A stretch of 64,000 bases of DNA from positions 1-64,000 of the forward strand of contig NZ_JAEUXI010000006.1 of NCBI RefSeq assembly GCF_016775005.1, read 5' to 3'. Made by a program: the position numbers and the translations under genes. This DNA is from Streptococcus suis (GTDB lineage Bacteria > Bacillota > Bacilli > Lactobacillales > Streptococcaceae). This document shows positions 31,508 through 40,476 of the stretch, in pieces (positions within the stretch are counted from its first letter, which is position 1; every line of letters starts with the position of its first letter). The notes under the pieces are model-generated. The model was not told the origin of the DNA, searched no databases, and was given only the letters and a program-made list of their open reading frames with translations.

Positions 31508-32119
31508 ATGGCAATTATTTTACCAGACCTTCCATATGCATATGACGCTTTGGAACCACATATTGATGCAGAAACAATGACCCTACACCATGACAAACAC
31601 CATGCAACATACGTTGCAAATGCAAATGCTGCCCTTGAAAAACACCCTGAAATCGGTGAAGACTTGGTGGCACTTTTGTCAGATGTAGAGAGCATTCCAG
31701 CTGATATCCGCCAAGCCCTTATCAACAATGGTGGTGGTCACCTCAACCACGCTCTTTTCTGGGAGTTGCTTTCACCAGAAAAAACAGAAATTTCAGCAGA
31801 ATTGGCAGCAGATATCGATGCAACTTTTGGTTCATTTGATGCCTTCAAAGAAGCTTTCACAGCAGCTGCAACAACTCGTTTCGGTTCAGGTTGGGCATTC
31901 CTAGTTGTCAATAAAGAAGGCAAGTTGGAAGTTATCTCAACTGCCAACCAAGACACACCAATCATGCAAGGTTTGAAACCAATCTTGGCACTTGATGTTT
32001 GGGAGCATGCTTATTACCTCAACTACCGCAACGTTCGTCCAAACTACATCAAAGCCTTCTTTGAAGTTATCAACTGGAACAAAGTTGATGAACTTTATAA
32101 AGCAGCTCGTAGCAACTAA
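31508..32119 (+). CDS. sodA: Manganese superoxide dismutase
   Basis: A 203-residue Fe/Mn-type SOD that converts superoxide to hydrogen peroxide and oxygen. The metal ligands are His27 (TLHHDKHH), the His in [13 protein letters not shown], and Asp and His in [18 protein letters not shown] and the GGGHLNH pattern favour Mn or cambialistic use. The last residues are YKAARSN. A short second copy of the 3' end lies 172 bp further on, ending YKAAK, and the operon terminator lies beyond it. This suggests that the gene body or its tail was exchanged by recombination. Confidence 0.95.
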   Translation: MAIILPDLPYAYDALEPHIDAETMTLHHDKHHATYVANANAALEKHPEIGEDLVALLSDVESIPADIRQALINNGGGHLNHALFWELLSPEKTEISAELAADIDATFGSFDAFKEAFTAAATTRFGSGWAFLVVNKEGKLEVISTANQDTPIMQGLKPILALDVWEHAYYLNYRNVRPNYIKAFFEVINWNKVDELYKAARSN

Positions 32120-32247
32120 CATCCTAGCTTACTGCGACGTTTTTTCGAGGAAACGATCTTTTTCCGAGAAAAAACTAGTCAGTCCTCTAGGAAAGTTAAT
32201 CGGGCTTTCCGTGCTACAAGGAGCAAGGCCCTTGTAGCTGAGGAGTG
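32120..32247. other. Insert between two copies of the sodA 3' end
   Basis: About 128 bp between the sodA stop and the vestigial sodA end. It holds an inverted repeat, GCTACAAGG (about 32213-32221) with CCTTGTAGC (about 32230-32238), and no ORF of note. It may be remnant DNA from an integration or allele replacement. Confidence 0.55.
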
Positions 32248-32285
32248 GGAACAAAGTTGATGAACTTTACAAGGCGGCAAAATAA
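32248..32285 (+). pseudogene. Vestigial sodA 3' end
   Basis: Bases 32248-32269 are identical to 32076-32097 inside sodA (22 bp). The in-frame continuation encodes [11 protein letters not shown] and then TAA. Third-position differences after the identical core (TAC AAG GCG against TAT AAA GCA) show it is from a diverged sodA allele rather than a simple fresh duplication. Confidence 0.8.
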
Positions 32286-32314
32286 TAGAGCCTAGTCTCA
32301 CATTTTCAACATTG

Positions 32315-32360
32315 AAAAAGCTTAGAACATCTTCAATAGCGGTTGTTCTAAGCTTTTTTT
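32315..32360. terminator. Bidirectional terminator sodA / surface glycosidase
   Basis: AAAAAGCTTAGAACA (32315-32329) pairs over 15 bp with 32344-32358, with a T-run after it and A residues before it. It lies between convergent genes. Confidence 0.9.
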
Positions 32361-32413
32361 GTTTGTGAACAAGTTTCGTCAAAAGAGAGTAATGTTGATC
32401 TAATTTTCCTTTT

Positions 32414-35400
32414 TTACTGTCCTTTACGACGTTTTCGACTGGCCAGTCCAAGACCAGCTAAGAGACTGCTTGTTCCCATGACCAGAAGGGTCGTATCAGA
32501 AGAGCTGGCGGTCTGAGGAAGTCTTTCTTGATGTGTAGTTGCAGTTGCCTCTTTTGTTCGAGCAGGAGGAAGAGGTGCTTGCTCTCTGTGAGTCAAAAGC
32601 AATCCAGCTAAATCAAAGGCCTCTGGAGCGGCCTGAAGCAGGCTTTCTCCTTTCTGACTGATCAGCACACTAGCAGGATCCAGAGCTTCAGCTGCAGGAT
32701 TGAGCAGACTTTCTCCTTTCTGACTGATCAGTACACTAGCAGGGTCCAAGGCCTCAGGTGCCGGATTGAGTAGTGCCTCCCCTTTCTCTGTTTGTAGGGC
32801 AGGTTCAGCTGGCAGTTCCGTTTCTACTGGATTAGGATTTTCAGTTTCTGCTTGCGCAATCCCCAAGGTAGCTTCCAGTTGGGCCAGGCTAAAGCGGGCA
32901 TGCTTGATGTAAGCAAGGTCCGTTGTGACGCTGCCACCTTGCTGGCGCCAGTTTTCTGAAAATTCCTTGTCAAAATGCCCGTAAGAAATCAGGTTAAAGG
33001 TCCCATCTGGCGAAACAGTAGCCCCAGTATAGCCCGTATCGCCTGACTTGGCGTTGGTCGTGAAATCTTCAGCCAGACGAATTCGGTATTGGCCTTCATT
33101 TTGTTGCAAGAGATCATCGACACTACCAATCCAGGCAATCCAATCACCCGCCATCCAGTCATTGTTTTCAATCTGACCATTACGGTTGTAATCAAGAATG
33201 ATTTCACGGAAGGTTACCACTAACTTACCAGAAATTGGGTCAACCAGAATTTTATGGCGTTCCCCTTGGAGGGCACCTTGCAATTCCATCGGTCGAGACC
33301 AAGTTTTGCCTTCATCATCAGAATAAATCAGCAAGCTAGAATGGTGGTGGGATTGGGCACGAACCAGCCCGATAATCCGTTGGCTATTAGGCACACGAAA
33401 CATACCGATTTCACACATCTGGGCAGCTTGTTCAATATCACGGTGGGCTGCCAAAATCGGTTCTGGAAGGGACCAAACTTGGTTTCCATCTTCATCAAAA
33501 CTCAAGATGGACTTGTAGTTAACGAATTGGTAGTCATGGAAAATACCCATCCATTCATCCTTGTAGTTCCCTTGTTCATCACGCAGTTGGATCAGACTGG
33601 ACATGGCAACAATAGTATAGTGCTGTCGTCCGTTTCTAGTCGGGTGGAAGAGTTGGTATTCAGACCAGATTCGGCCACCGTCCTCAGAAATGGAGGTGCG
33701 GAAGCCACCCGTAGGGTTGTTTTGCCAACTTGGCATGGCAGTAATAAGGATGACTTTCTCACTACCATCAGCAAAATTGAGTTTGTAGAGAGTAGGTGTT
33801 TCCAAGGAACTTGCCCAAGATTCTGGGATGTCAGTCTTTTCAGTCCATGTTAGGCCATTGTCTTTTGAAATCTGCATCACAATTGGGCCATGGCCGTGAC
33901 CAACTGGATAGGCAGCAATCAGCGTTTGGTTGTCATTGAGTAGGACCATGTCTGGCTGTCCTAGGTATTGGCGATTTGTTCCAGGTTTTTTCTCTAAATC
34001 CTTGATGTAGTCCGTTGGCAAGTCGTATTGAGGAATGCTTGGTTGGTGCAGGATTCGCTTGCTGATGCTGAGCGGAATGTCCGTCACAAAGTCAGTACCA
34101 CTCGCGGTAATGCGTACGCTAGTTTGCCCCTTGGATAGCGGCTTGATAGTACCAGTTGCATCAATACTTGCAATAGTTGGATCAAGGACCTCAAAGGATA
34201 GTTGAGCGTTGGCTTTGTCTGTCACCAAGTAGGCTTTGATGGTATGCTGCTGGTCGGTAAAGAGAGCAATTGAGTTATCTTTTGCATAGATTCCATTTAC
34301 GCGCATGGAGTGAAGGACTTCGGTCGCATCAAGTGGTCGATTGTAAATTTTCAACTCATCAATGGCTCCGACAAAGCTTCCGCCTCCAATTCGATCGATT
34401 GGAAGTTTGAAGTCATTTGTTGCGGTCCAAGGGTTGGTTTCGACCAGGCGACCGTCCACATAGAGTTTGAGTCCCCCTGTTTGGCTGTTGGTCCAGGTAT
34501 AGTGCCGCCATTGGTTGGTCAGGCTGCTCACAGAACGCATGGTTAGGCGGTCACCTGGATTATTTCCGACACGAACACCAACCTTGCCGCCTGTTCCGTC
34601 TAATTGAGAGGTGAGGGCACGTCCGCCTTCCTGGCTGCGGAGGACTTCTCGGTTACCACTTGTGGAGGATTGATCCAATAGCCAGTAACCGACAGTCCAT
34701 TCCTTGCCAAGTTGATGGTTGGCATCAAAGTTTAGTTGGGTATCTGCAGTCACGGCCAATGCTTGACCGCTTTTTCCTGGGACATAGGTTGGGCTTGTAC
34801 CAGTTGGTGTGCGTTGGCCCCATTGGTCATCTGTATTTTGGTCAAAATGATAATAGCTAAATCGGGCTGCCTGATCTACTTCTGGCAAGCCAACTTGTTC
34901 ACCATTTTTTAAGCGGATGTAGCGCTCGGTAATGGATTTCAAGGCCTGTTTGAATTTTGCTAAATCTGCTGGGATTTGTGCCTTTGTGGTTTCATTTGGC
35001 TCACGAGCGATTTGTGTCCCTAGTCCATTGTGGCGGGTTGTACGGTCGTAGCGGTCTTCCAGGCTATCCAAGAGTCCCTCGATTTCCATCTCTAAGACTG
35101 GAAATTCTCGTTTCATCTGATAGAGTTTATTGACATCACGAACAGCTTCTGCCATTTTTTCTAGTCGCACACTAGACTGTGGTTTTGGTTGTCTAGCATC
35201 CGCCTTATCTGGATAGAGAAGCTGAGTGTCCCCTGCTTCGAAGGCCCAGTGAGAGAGGTCGGTTAAAGGGTCGCGAACCCAAGCATCCAAGGCCCAACGG
35301 AGGAAGCCGTTGGTATTAAATTTGGCGCCATAGAGAACGGAGAAGTAACTTTCACCTGGTAGGTTGAAGAGGAGAGAGTTTGGGTATTCTTCGGTAGCAG

Positions 35401-37645
35401 TATAGAGGGTGGTCTTTTTCCCTTGCGCATCTCGTTCAGCAACCAAGCGTTCAAAGGCAGCCATTTCAGACTTCATGTGAGGTGTTCCGATACTGAGGTC
35501 ATCAATGCGTGCGGCAGTACTAGCAAAGGAGCCAGAGAAGTGGTTGGCTGCTGCAGCGATTTTGAGATATTTTCCATCCTTGTTTGGGACAGAATCAATC
35601 AGTCGAAAAGCCTGTTCCATATTGCGTCGCTCATCGATTCCGACGTAGAAGCGGTCAAACCAACCTTTTTCATCCAGATGGGTGATTAGGGCTTCTAAGA
35701 AGGGGCGCCAGACAGTTGCGTAACGGGGATCTGTAACCTCTACTGTTATTTCTTCGATAGCTTGCGTAGCCTTATTGGTGTAAGTTACCTTGTTGCCCCA
35801 AGGAATCATCGAGTAGCCGACAATCTTGTCTGCTAGACCATATTCTTCAGCTAATTCTACCCATTTGTCAAAGTGACTAAAATCAAAACTAAATTGACCA
35901 TCAGCTTCCTTAAACCATTTGATCATGGATGGAACCCGTGTCTGACCTTGAGCATAGGTTTGGCCGCCCCAAGCTTCTTCCACGATGGATGCGGTGATAC
36001 CACGTCCCCCCATTTTCTTATAGATTTCAAGGCTTGGTCGTAGAATGGCCAGATGCTCTGGTGAAAACGGTGTGACATTGTAATATTCGGCTGAACGGTA
36101 CGGATACTGCCAGAGTTCAATGCTAAAGTCGTTTAGGTGGTCAAGTTGGGCATCTTGAACTTCCAGCTCAAGGTTAAACGTGAGCGGATTTTCGATTCCA
36201 TCAGCCAGGACCTCAATGTGTGTCTGGTAGGTACCAGCTTGAGCTGTTTTTGGTATGGCAATACTCAGCCAGAGATTTTGTAAGGTATTATAGGCGACAT
36301 CAACTGTTTGGTCATGTAGTAAGAGGTCGGGGCGTGAAATACTTGGTGTGGTTGGGATGTTGAGTTTGTTAGCATTGTGGTAGCCAGCATTTCCTTGATA
36401 GCCAGTGATTTCTTTGATAAAGTTCCCAGTGATATGATCTTTTGAAATGGTCTGGCCTGTTGCACTCACCAAATCATGAGTGCGGAAGCGCAGATTTTTT
36501 AGACCAGAATCTTGGGGCAGAATAGCCAGCTGACTGGTCACCGTGTCATTTTTCCAGGCAACCAATTGTCGACTGGTTTCTTGGTTGTTTAATAGTCGGC
36601 TATACGCATCTCCGTAATGATGGACATTGTTATCTACAAAACTGCCTGTAAATTGAGCAATGGTTGCTTGAACCTCAATATCCAGACGGGCGGTTAGTTG
36701 CTTGTAGTGGGCGATGAGTTGCGTTCGACCTTCTTTCAGACCTTCCACACGACCGGTTTCATCCACTCGAGCAATCTCAGGGTTGGCAATACTGTAACTT
36801 ACCAAGCTAGGGTCTGCATAGGCAGGAGCAATCTGCAGTTGGCTAGCAAGTGATTGTCCGACTTTGAGATTGAGACTTTGGGATGAAAAGGCTAGCTGCT
36901 CGGGTTGGTAGGGCTGGTGGCTAATGGTTGCCTTATGAACCTGATTGACATAGTTAGCTCTGGTATTGGCTGGGTTGTTGCGCCCTGTTGAGCTGACTTT
37001 TAAGAGGTGGTCCCCTTCTTGCAACTCATTGAACTCGATGATCTTGACCAGCTGGCGCGTGCTATTATAGAGATCCACTTCAGTCTCTTGACCATCATCT
37101 AACTGCACCTTGATAATGCCGTGGTTAGGCGATTTGTGGGCATAGAGGGCAATGCCATTTCCCTTGAAAGGGATGGTGTAATAGTGTTGGCTTTGGTCGT
37201 CTGTCTTTTGAATGTTGATGTAGGCTTCATTGGCATTTTTTACCCAGGAGCCTGTAAAGACAAACTTGTTAAAAGCTGCGTCTTGATTGTCAACAGGGCT
37301 AATCTCATCTACGACGGACTCCACAGCCTCTTCCCTAGGGGGCTCTTCAGATGGAGTGGCAGGTGTCAAGTCGGGGCTTTCAGGGCTTGTAGGCTCAGCT
37401 TGAAGGACAGGAAGTGATTCCCCTGCGGACCGATCAGTAGCTTCCTCCTCCAGGTGTAGCTCCTCTTCTGGGACAGGCTCGGCAAGGAGGTCACTGGTCT
37501 GAGGTTGGCTGTCTAGTTCATTTGCCAGGACTGGTTGTTGGCCAAATAGAACCGAACCGACAAGAATAGAAGCTGTACCAACTGTCAACCTACGGATGGA
37601 GAAGCGAAAGTGACGGTCGAATAGCTCAGTGCGTCTTCGTTTCAT
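32414..37645 (-). CDS. Multidomain wall-anchored glycosidase (GH123-like + sialidase-like)
   Basis: A 1743-residue surface protein. It has a YSIRK-type signal (FSIRRLTVGTASILVGS), an acidic linker, a jelly-roll-like region (about 110-225), a Big-2-like domain, and a GH123/DUF4091-like catalytic part (about 340-900) whose VGIDER (near 667) may hold the Asp-Glu pair of GH123 hexosaminidases. A LamG domain (about 930-1115), another Big-2 domain and a sialidase-fold region (about 1235-1560) follow. The latter has three Asp-boxes: SKDNGLTW, SEDGGRIW and SDDEGKTW. Near-repeats of QKGESLLNPAAEALDPASVL precede the anchor LPQTA, hydrophobic stretch and RKRRKGQ tail. It probably trims host mucin-type glycans; specificity is inferred. 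AAAGGA precedes the ATG. Confidence 0.85.
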   Translation of the reverse strand: MKRRRTELFDRHFRFSIRRLTVGTASILVGSVLFGQQPVLANELDSQPQTSDLLAEPVPEEELHLEEEATDRSAGESLPVLQAEPTSPESPDLTPATPSEEPPREEAVESVVDEISPVDNQDAAFNKFVFTGSWVKNANEAYINIQKTDDQSQHYYTIPFKGNGIALYAHKSPNHGIIKVQLDDGQETEVDLYNSTRQLVKIIEFNELQEGDHLLKVSSTGRNNPANTRANYVNQVHKATISHQPYQPEQLAFSSQSLNLKVGQSLASQLQIAPAYADPSLVSYSIANPEIARVDETGRVEGLKEGRTQLIAHYKQLTARLDIEVQATIAQFTGSFVDNNVHHYGDAYSRLLNNQETSRQLVAWKNDTVTSQLAILPQDSGLKNLRFRTHDLVSATGQTISKDHITGNFIKEITGYQGNAGYHNANKLNIPTTPSISRPDLLLHDQTVDVAYNTLQNLWLSIAIPKTAQAGTYQTHIEVLADGIENPLTFNLELEVQDAQLDHLNDFSIELWQYPYRSAEYYNVTPFSPEHLAILRPSLEIYKKMGGRGITASIVEEAWGGQTYAQGQTRVPSMIKWFKEADGQFSFDFSHFDKWVELAEEYGLADKIVGYSMIPWGNKVTYTNKATQAIEEITVEVTDPRYATVWRPFLEALITHLDEKGWFDRFYVGIDERRNMEQAFRLIDSVPNKDGKYLKIAAAANHFSGSFASTAARIDDLSIGTPHMKSEMAAFERLVAERDAQGKKTTLYTATEEYPNSLLFNLPGESYFSVLYGAKFNTNGFLRWALDAWVRDPLTDLSHWAFEAGDTQLLYPDKADARQPKPQSSVRLEKMAEAVRDVNKLYQMKREFPVLEMEIEGLLDSLEDRYDRTTRHNGLGTQIAREPNETTKAQIPADLAKFKQALKSITERYIRLKNGEQVGLPEVDQAARFSYYHFDQNTDDQWGQRTPTGTSPTYVPGKSGQALAVTADTQLNFDANHQLGKEWTVGYWLLDQSSTSGNREVLRSQEGGRALTSQLDGTGGKVGVRVGNNPGDRLTMRSVSSLTNQWRHYTWTNSQTGGLKLYVDGRLVETNPWTATNDFKLPIDRIGGGSFVGAIDELKIYNRPLDATEVLHSMRVNGIYAKDNSIALFTDQQHTIKAYLVTDKANAQLSFEVLDPTIASIDATGTIKPLSKGQTSVRITASGTDFVTDIPLSISKRILHQPSIPQYDLPTDYIKDLEKKPGTNRQYLGQPDMVLLNDNQTLIAAYPVGHGHGPIVMQISKDNGLTWTEKTDIPESWASSLETPTLYKLNFADGSEKVILITAMPSWQNNPTGGFRTSISEDGGRIWSEYQLFHPTRNGRQHYTIVAMSSLIQLRDEQGNYKDEWMGIFHDYQFVNYKSILSFDEDGNQVWSLPEPILAAHRDIEQAAQMCEIGMFRVPNSQRIIGLVRAQSHHHSSLLIYSDDEGKTWSRPMELQGALQGERHKILVDPISGKLVVTFREIILDYNRNGQIENNDWMAGDWIAWIGSVDDLLQQNEGQYRIRLAEDFTTNAKSGDTGYTGATVSPDGTFNLISYGHFDKEFSENWRQQGGSVTTDLAYIKHARFSLAQLEATLGIAQAETENPNPVETELPAEPALQTEKGEALLNPAPEALDPASVLISQKGESLLNPAAEALDPASVLISQKGESLLQAAPEAFDLAGLLLTHREQAPLPPARTKEATATTHQERLPQTASSSDTTLLVMGTSSLLAGLGLASRKRRKGQ

Positions 37646-37780
37646 ACGAAATCCTTTCTATTATATTTTATATTTTTATAATATTAATATACCAAAAAAC
37701 AGGTAAATATCAAGCAATTTCACAATGCCAACAAAAGGTTTTCTCCCGGTAGAATGGTTGATGAAAAATTATTCATTAAA

Positions 37781-37789
37781 TGGTATAAT
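37781..37789 (+). promoter_or_regulatory. Extended -10 promoter of the aminotransferase gene
   Basis: TGGTATAAT (hexamer 37784-37789) lies about 30 bp before the start codon; no well-spaced -35 is seen. Confidence 0.5.
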
Positions 37790-37819
37790 AGTTCTTCAAT
37801 GATATGAAGGAAGTATGAC

Positions 37820-38935
37820 ATGCAGATAAAAGAATTTGGTGTTGAGGATTGGCTCAATCAATGGGAAAAACAAGCAAAATGGGATATCGCTGGAAGTTCA
37901 GTTGCCTCTCTTTCCTTAGAAGAATTGGCTACGCTGGCTGGCGATTCCTATGAGCAAATCAGTCAGGACCTATGCCGCTCCTTGCTCAACTACGGTTGGA
38001 TAGAAGGTTCTCCTGATTTTAAAGAGGCTGTCAGTCAATTGTATGAGACGGTTTGTCCTGAGCAAATCTTGCAAACCAACGGCGCTACGGGGGCCAATTT
38101 CCTAGTGTTATACAGTCTCTTGGAGCCTGGAGATCACGTGATTTCCATGTACCCAACCTATCAACAGTTGGTCGATATTCCACACTCACTGGGTGCACAT
38201 GTTCAATTGTGGCCTATTCGTGAGGAAAAGGGCTGGTTACCCGATTTAGGAGATTTACGCCAGATGGTAACCGAGAAGACCAAGATGATTTGCATCAATA
38301 ATGCCAATAACCCAACAGGGGCCTTTATGGACCGTGCCTATCTTGAAGAACTGGTTTCCATTGCAGAGGAGGTAGGTGCCTATATTTTGGCAGACGAGGT
38401 GTATCAAACCTTTGAAGACCAAGCTTTTCCGGCCATTGTTGACCTTTATGAAAAAGGGATTTCGACCAATAGTCTCTCCAAAACCTATTCCCTTCCTGGT
38501 ATTCGGGTTGGTTGGATTGCATCCAATCGTGAATTGTCGGATTATTTTAGAAAATACCGTGACTACACTATGATTTCTGCAGGTGTGATTGATGATGCTT
38601 TGGCGACTTATGCCCTTCAGCAGAGAGAGCATATTTTGGAGCGAAATCGTCAATTGGTTCGTAGAAATTTGGCTATTTTAGAAAAATGGGTTGCAGAGCA
38701 GGATCAGGTAGACTTGGTCTTGCCGCGGCAGGTATCAACCTCCTTTATTCGTTTAAGGATTGACCGACCGACTGAGGAATTTTGCCTAGCCTTGTTGGAA
38801 GAAGAAGGAGTCCTCTTGGTGCCAGGTGAACGATTTGATATGCCTGGCTATGCCCGTCTGGGTTATTGCTGCCAAACAGAGGTACTGGTGGAAGGACTGG
38901 AGCGCTTGGCTCGATTTTTAGGTTCTAACAAGTAA
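37820..38935 (+). CDS. PLP-dependent aminotransferase, class I/II
   Basis: A 371-residue fold-type I aminotransferase. The PLP Lys lies in TNSLSKTYSLPGIRVGW, the pyridine-N Asp in YILADEVYQTF, and NNANNPTGAFMD and the C-terminal Arg segment (GYARLGYC) are present. The N-terminus (FGVEDWLNQWEKQAKWDIAGSS) is typical of a subgroup annotated simply as aminotransferases. It acts on an amino acid in the cytoplasm; substrate not identifiable. It is monocistronic with its own promoter, convergent with queA. Confidence 0.85.
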   Translation: MQIKEFGVEDWLNQWEKQAKWDIAGSSVASLSLEELATLAGDSYEQISQDLCRSLLNYGWIEGSPDFKEAVSQLYETVCPEQILQTNGATGANFLVLYSLLEPGDHVISMYPTYQQLVDIPHSLGAHVQLWPIREEKGWLPDLGDLRQMVTEKTKMICINNANNPTGAFMDRAYLEELVSIAEEVGAYILADEVYQTFEDQAFPAIVDLYEKGISTNSLSKTYSLPGIRVGWIASNRELSDYFRKYRDYTMISAGVIDDALATYALQQREHILERNRQLVRRNLAILEKWVAEQDQVDLVLPRQVSTSFIRLRIDRPTEEFCLALLEEEGVLLVPGERFDMPGYARLGYCCQTEVLVEGLERLARFLGSNK

Positions 38936-38985
38936 TAGTATAGTCGAATGAAGAGCTTTCAGATAAGGAACTGAGGAGCAGATTG

Positions 38986-39011
38986 CAAGAACAGCCTCTA
39001 GGCTGTTCTTG
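38986..39011 (+). terminator. Perfect 11-bp hairpin after the aminotransferase gene
   Basis: CAAGAACAGCC (38986-38996) pairs with GGCTGTTCTTG (39001-39011) around TCTA. No T-run follows, so its termination strength is uncertain. Confidence 0.45.
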
Positions 39012-39096
39012 ATTGGACATAAGTCATGCGAAGCAAGTCACTTTCCTAGGGTACGGCAAGCCCAGAATGACCATGTATCAAAGTTAACTCAAATGA

Positions 39097-39148
39097 CTAA
39101 AAAAGTCCCTTGCTGTGTCCTGGATGGACTGGTCAGCAGGGGACTTTT
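39097..39148 (-). terminator. queA terminator
   Basis: AAAAGTCCC-TTGCTG (39101-39115) pairs with CAGCA-GGGGACTTTT (39134-39148). Read on the minus strand it is followed by TTTTTTAG. Confidence 0.75.
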
Positions 39149-39164
39149 GTATTATATAGTGGGA

Positions 39165-40193
39165 TTATTTGATAAACATGGCATCGCCAAAACTAAAGAA
39201 TCGGTAACGCTCTTCAACGGCGTGTTGGTAGGCAGAGAGGGTGAGTTCTCGCCCGGCAAAAGCAGAGACCAACATAACCAAGGTTGACTTTGGAAGATGG
39301 AAGTTGGTCGAAAAGGCATCGACAATCTGGAAAGTATAGCCTGGTTTGATAAAGATATTGGTCCAACCAGAGTCAGCTTCCAAATGGCCATCAAACTTGT
39401 TTCCAATGGTTTCAAGGGTGCGAATGGAGGTTGTTCCAACTGCAACGATGCGACCACCGTTTGCCTTGACTTCATTTAAGGTCTGGGCGGCTTGGGCTGA
39501 AAGGCTATAAAACTCTGAGTGCATCTCATGCTCATCGAGATTATCTACCGAAACCGGACGGAAGGTCCCTAAGCCCACATGGAGGGTCAGATAGACCAGT
39601 TTTACACCCTTGGCTTCGATCTTATCTAGCAAGTCCTGGGTAAAATGCAGTCCAGCAGTCGGTGCAGCAGCAGAGCCATTTTCTTTGGCATAGACAGTCT
39701 GGTAGCGTTCGCGATCGTCCAATTTTTCATGGATATAAGGCGGTAGGGGCATTTCTCCCAAACTTTCAAGGACTTCCAAGAAGATACCTTGATAGTCAAA
39801 TTCAACAATCCGTCCGCCGTGCTCTAGTTCTTCTATAATGGTAGCCATGAGTCTTCCATCACCAAAGGCGACTTTGGCGCCGACTTTCAGGCGTTTGGCT
39901 GGCTTAGCAAGAACTTCCCACTGGTCACCTTGGGTATTTTTCAAAAGGAGCAATTCGACATGTCCTTGTGTATCGGGCTTTTGGCCGTAGAGTCGAGCTG
40001 GTAGGACGCGGGTGTTGTTCATCACCAGGGCATCGCCAGGCTCCAACTCATCGATGATGTGGTCGAAGTGGCTATCTGTCATGGCACCTGTGGTTTTGTC
40101 CACAATCAAGAGGCGGGAACTGTCGCGTTTTTCCAAAGGGACTTGCGCAATCAGTTCTTCTGGTAGGTAAAAATCAAAATCTGCTGTATTCAT
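39165..40193 (-). CDS. queA: tRNA ribosyltransferase-isomerase QueA
   Basis: A 342-residue enzyme that transfers and isomerises the ribosyl part of S-adenosylmethionine to preQ1-modified tRNA, giving epoxyqueuosine. It starts with the usual [29 protein letters not shown] sequence and has [38 protein letters not shown] and EPFH-type late motifs. AAGGAG lies seven bases before the ATG. The length equals other QueA proteins. The small membrane gene lies immediately upstream, but that gene has its own promoter. Confidence 0.95.
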   Translation of the reverse strand: MNTADFDFYLPEELIAQVPLEKRDSSRLLIVDKTTGAMTDSHFDHIIDELEPGDALVMNNTRVLPARLYGQKPDTQGHVELLLLKNTQGDQWEVLAKPAKRLKVGAKVAFGDGRLMATIIEELEHGGRIVEFDYQGIFLEVLESLGEMPLPPYIHEKLDDRERYQTVYAKENGSAAAPTAGLHFTQDLLDKIEAKGVKLVYLTLHVGLGTFRPVSVDNLDEHEMHSEFYSLSAQAAQTLNEVKANGGRIVAVGTTSIRTLETIGNKFDGHLEADSGWTNIFIKPGYTFQIVDAFSTNFHLPKSTLVMLVSAFAGRELTLSAYQHAVEERYRFFSFGDAMFIK

Positions 40194-40202
40194 CGGAACT
40201 CC

Positions 40203-40376
40203 TTACATGCTGAGAAATAGGATCATAAAATAAAGAAAAATCAGAAATGGTAGGGCGGCCATCAATCCTCCAAGAGCCATCATCAGTCGGCGCAACCAGA
40301 TTGGTTTTGGAACAAAGTAGCCACCGACAAGCAGTAGGATCCCGAAAAAGAATAAAATAAATAGTTGTTCAGTCAT
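40203..40376 (-). CDS. 57-residue membrane protein
   Basis: A small ORF (ATG 40376, TAA 40203) encodes a very hydrophobic protein: a first membrane helix ([18 protein letters not shown]), a basic [11 protein letters not shown] linker and a second helix ([20 protein letters not shown]). It lies ten bases before queA and is divergent from nagB. Its -10, TGGTATAAT, ends exactly six bases before the ATG and there is no Shine-Dalgarno, so it would be read from a leaderless mRNA. No family is recognised. Two clean helices separated by a basic turn, with no internal stop, support a real gene. Confidence 0.6.
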   Translation of the reverse strand: MTEQLFILFFFGILLLVGGYFVPKPIWLRRLMMALGGLMAALPFLIFLYFMILFLSM

Positions 40377-40382
40377 AAAAAT

Positions 40383-40391
40383 ATTATACCA
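40383..40391 (-). promoter_or_regulatory. Extended -10 of the 57-residue membrane protein gene
   Basis: On the minus strand TGGTATAAT (hexamer 40388-40383), then ATTTTT, then ATG 40376. The geometry is the same as for the trmN6-like, rsuA-like and murE genes. Confidence 0.55.
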
Positions 40392-40410
40392 TAGTTTAGA
40401 AAAGATTCTC

Positions 40411-40439
40411 TTGACAAAAATTGGTCTATACCATATAAT
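40411..40439 (+). promoter_or_regulatory. nagB promoter
   Basis: A consensus TTGACA (40411-40416), 17-bp spacer and TATAAT (40434-40439). The spacer is occupied by an operator. Confidence 0.85.
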
Positions 40440-40464
40440 AGATTTTGTAATAGGTCTATACCAA
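40421..40464 (+). promoter_or_regulatory. Two NagR-type (GntR) operators at nagB
   Basis: TTGGTCTATACCAT (40421-40434) and TAGGTCTATACCAA (40451-40464) share the palindrome-like GGTCTATACC core known for NagR dre sites in streptococci. One lies between -35 and -10, the other just downstream of the start. Strong repression, relieved by amino-sugar phosphates, is expected. Confidence 0.75.
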
Positions 40465-40476
40465 ATGGAGGGAAAT

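Noticed and set aside
31992..32237. An 81-residue plus-strand ORF across the sodA end
   Set aside because: It lies in another frame of sodA and runs into the inserted fragment; there is no RBS or family signature.
32120..32247. An intact insertion sequence or attachment site at sodA
   Set aside because: There is no transposase, no terminal inverted repeats at the ends and no integrase in the window; only a remnant interpretation is supported.
33254..33853. A 199-residue plus-strand ORF inside the surface glycosidase gene
   Set aside because: It is a shadow of the sialidase-like region with no RBS.
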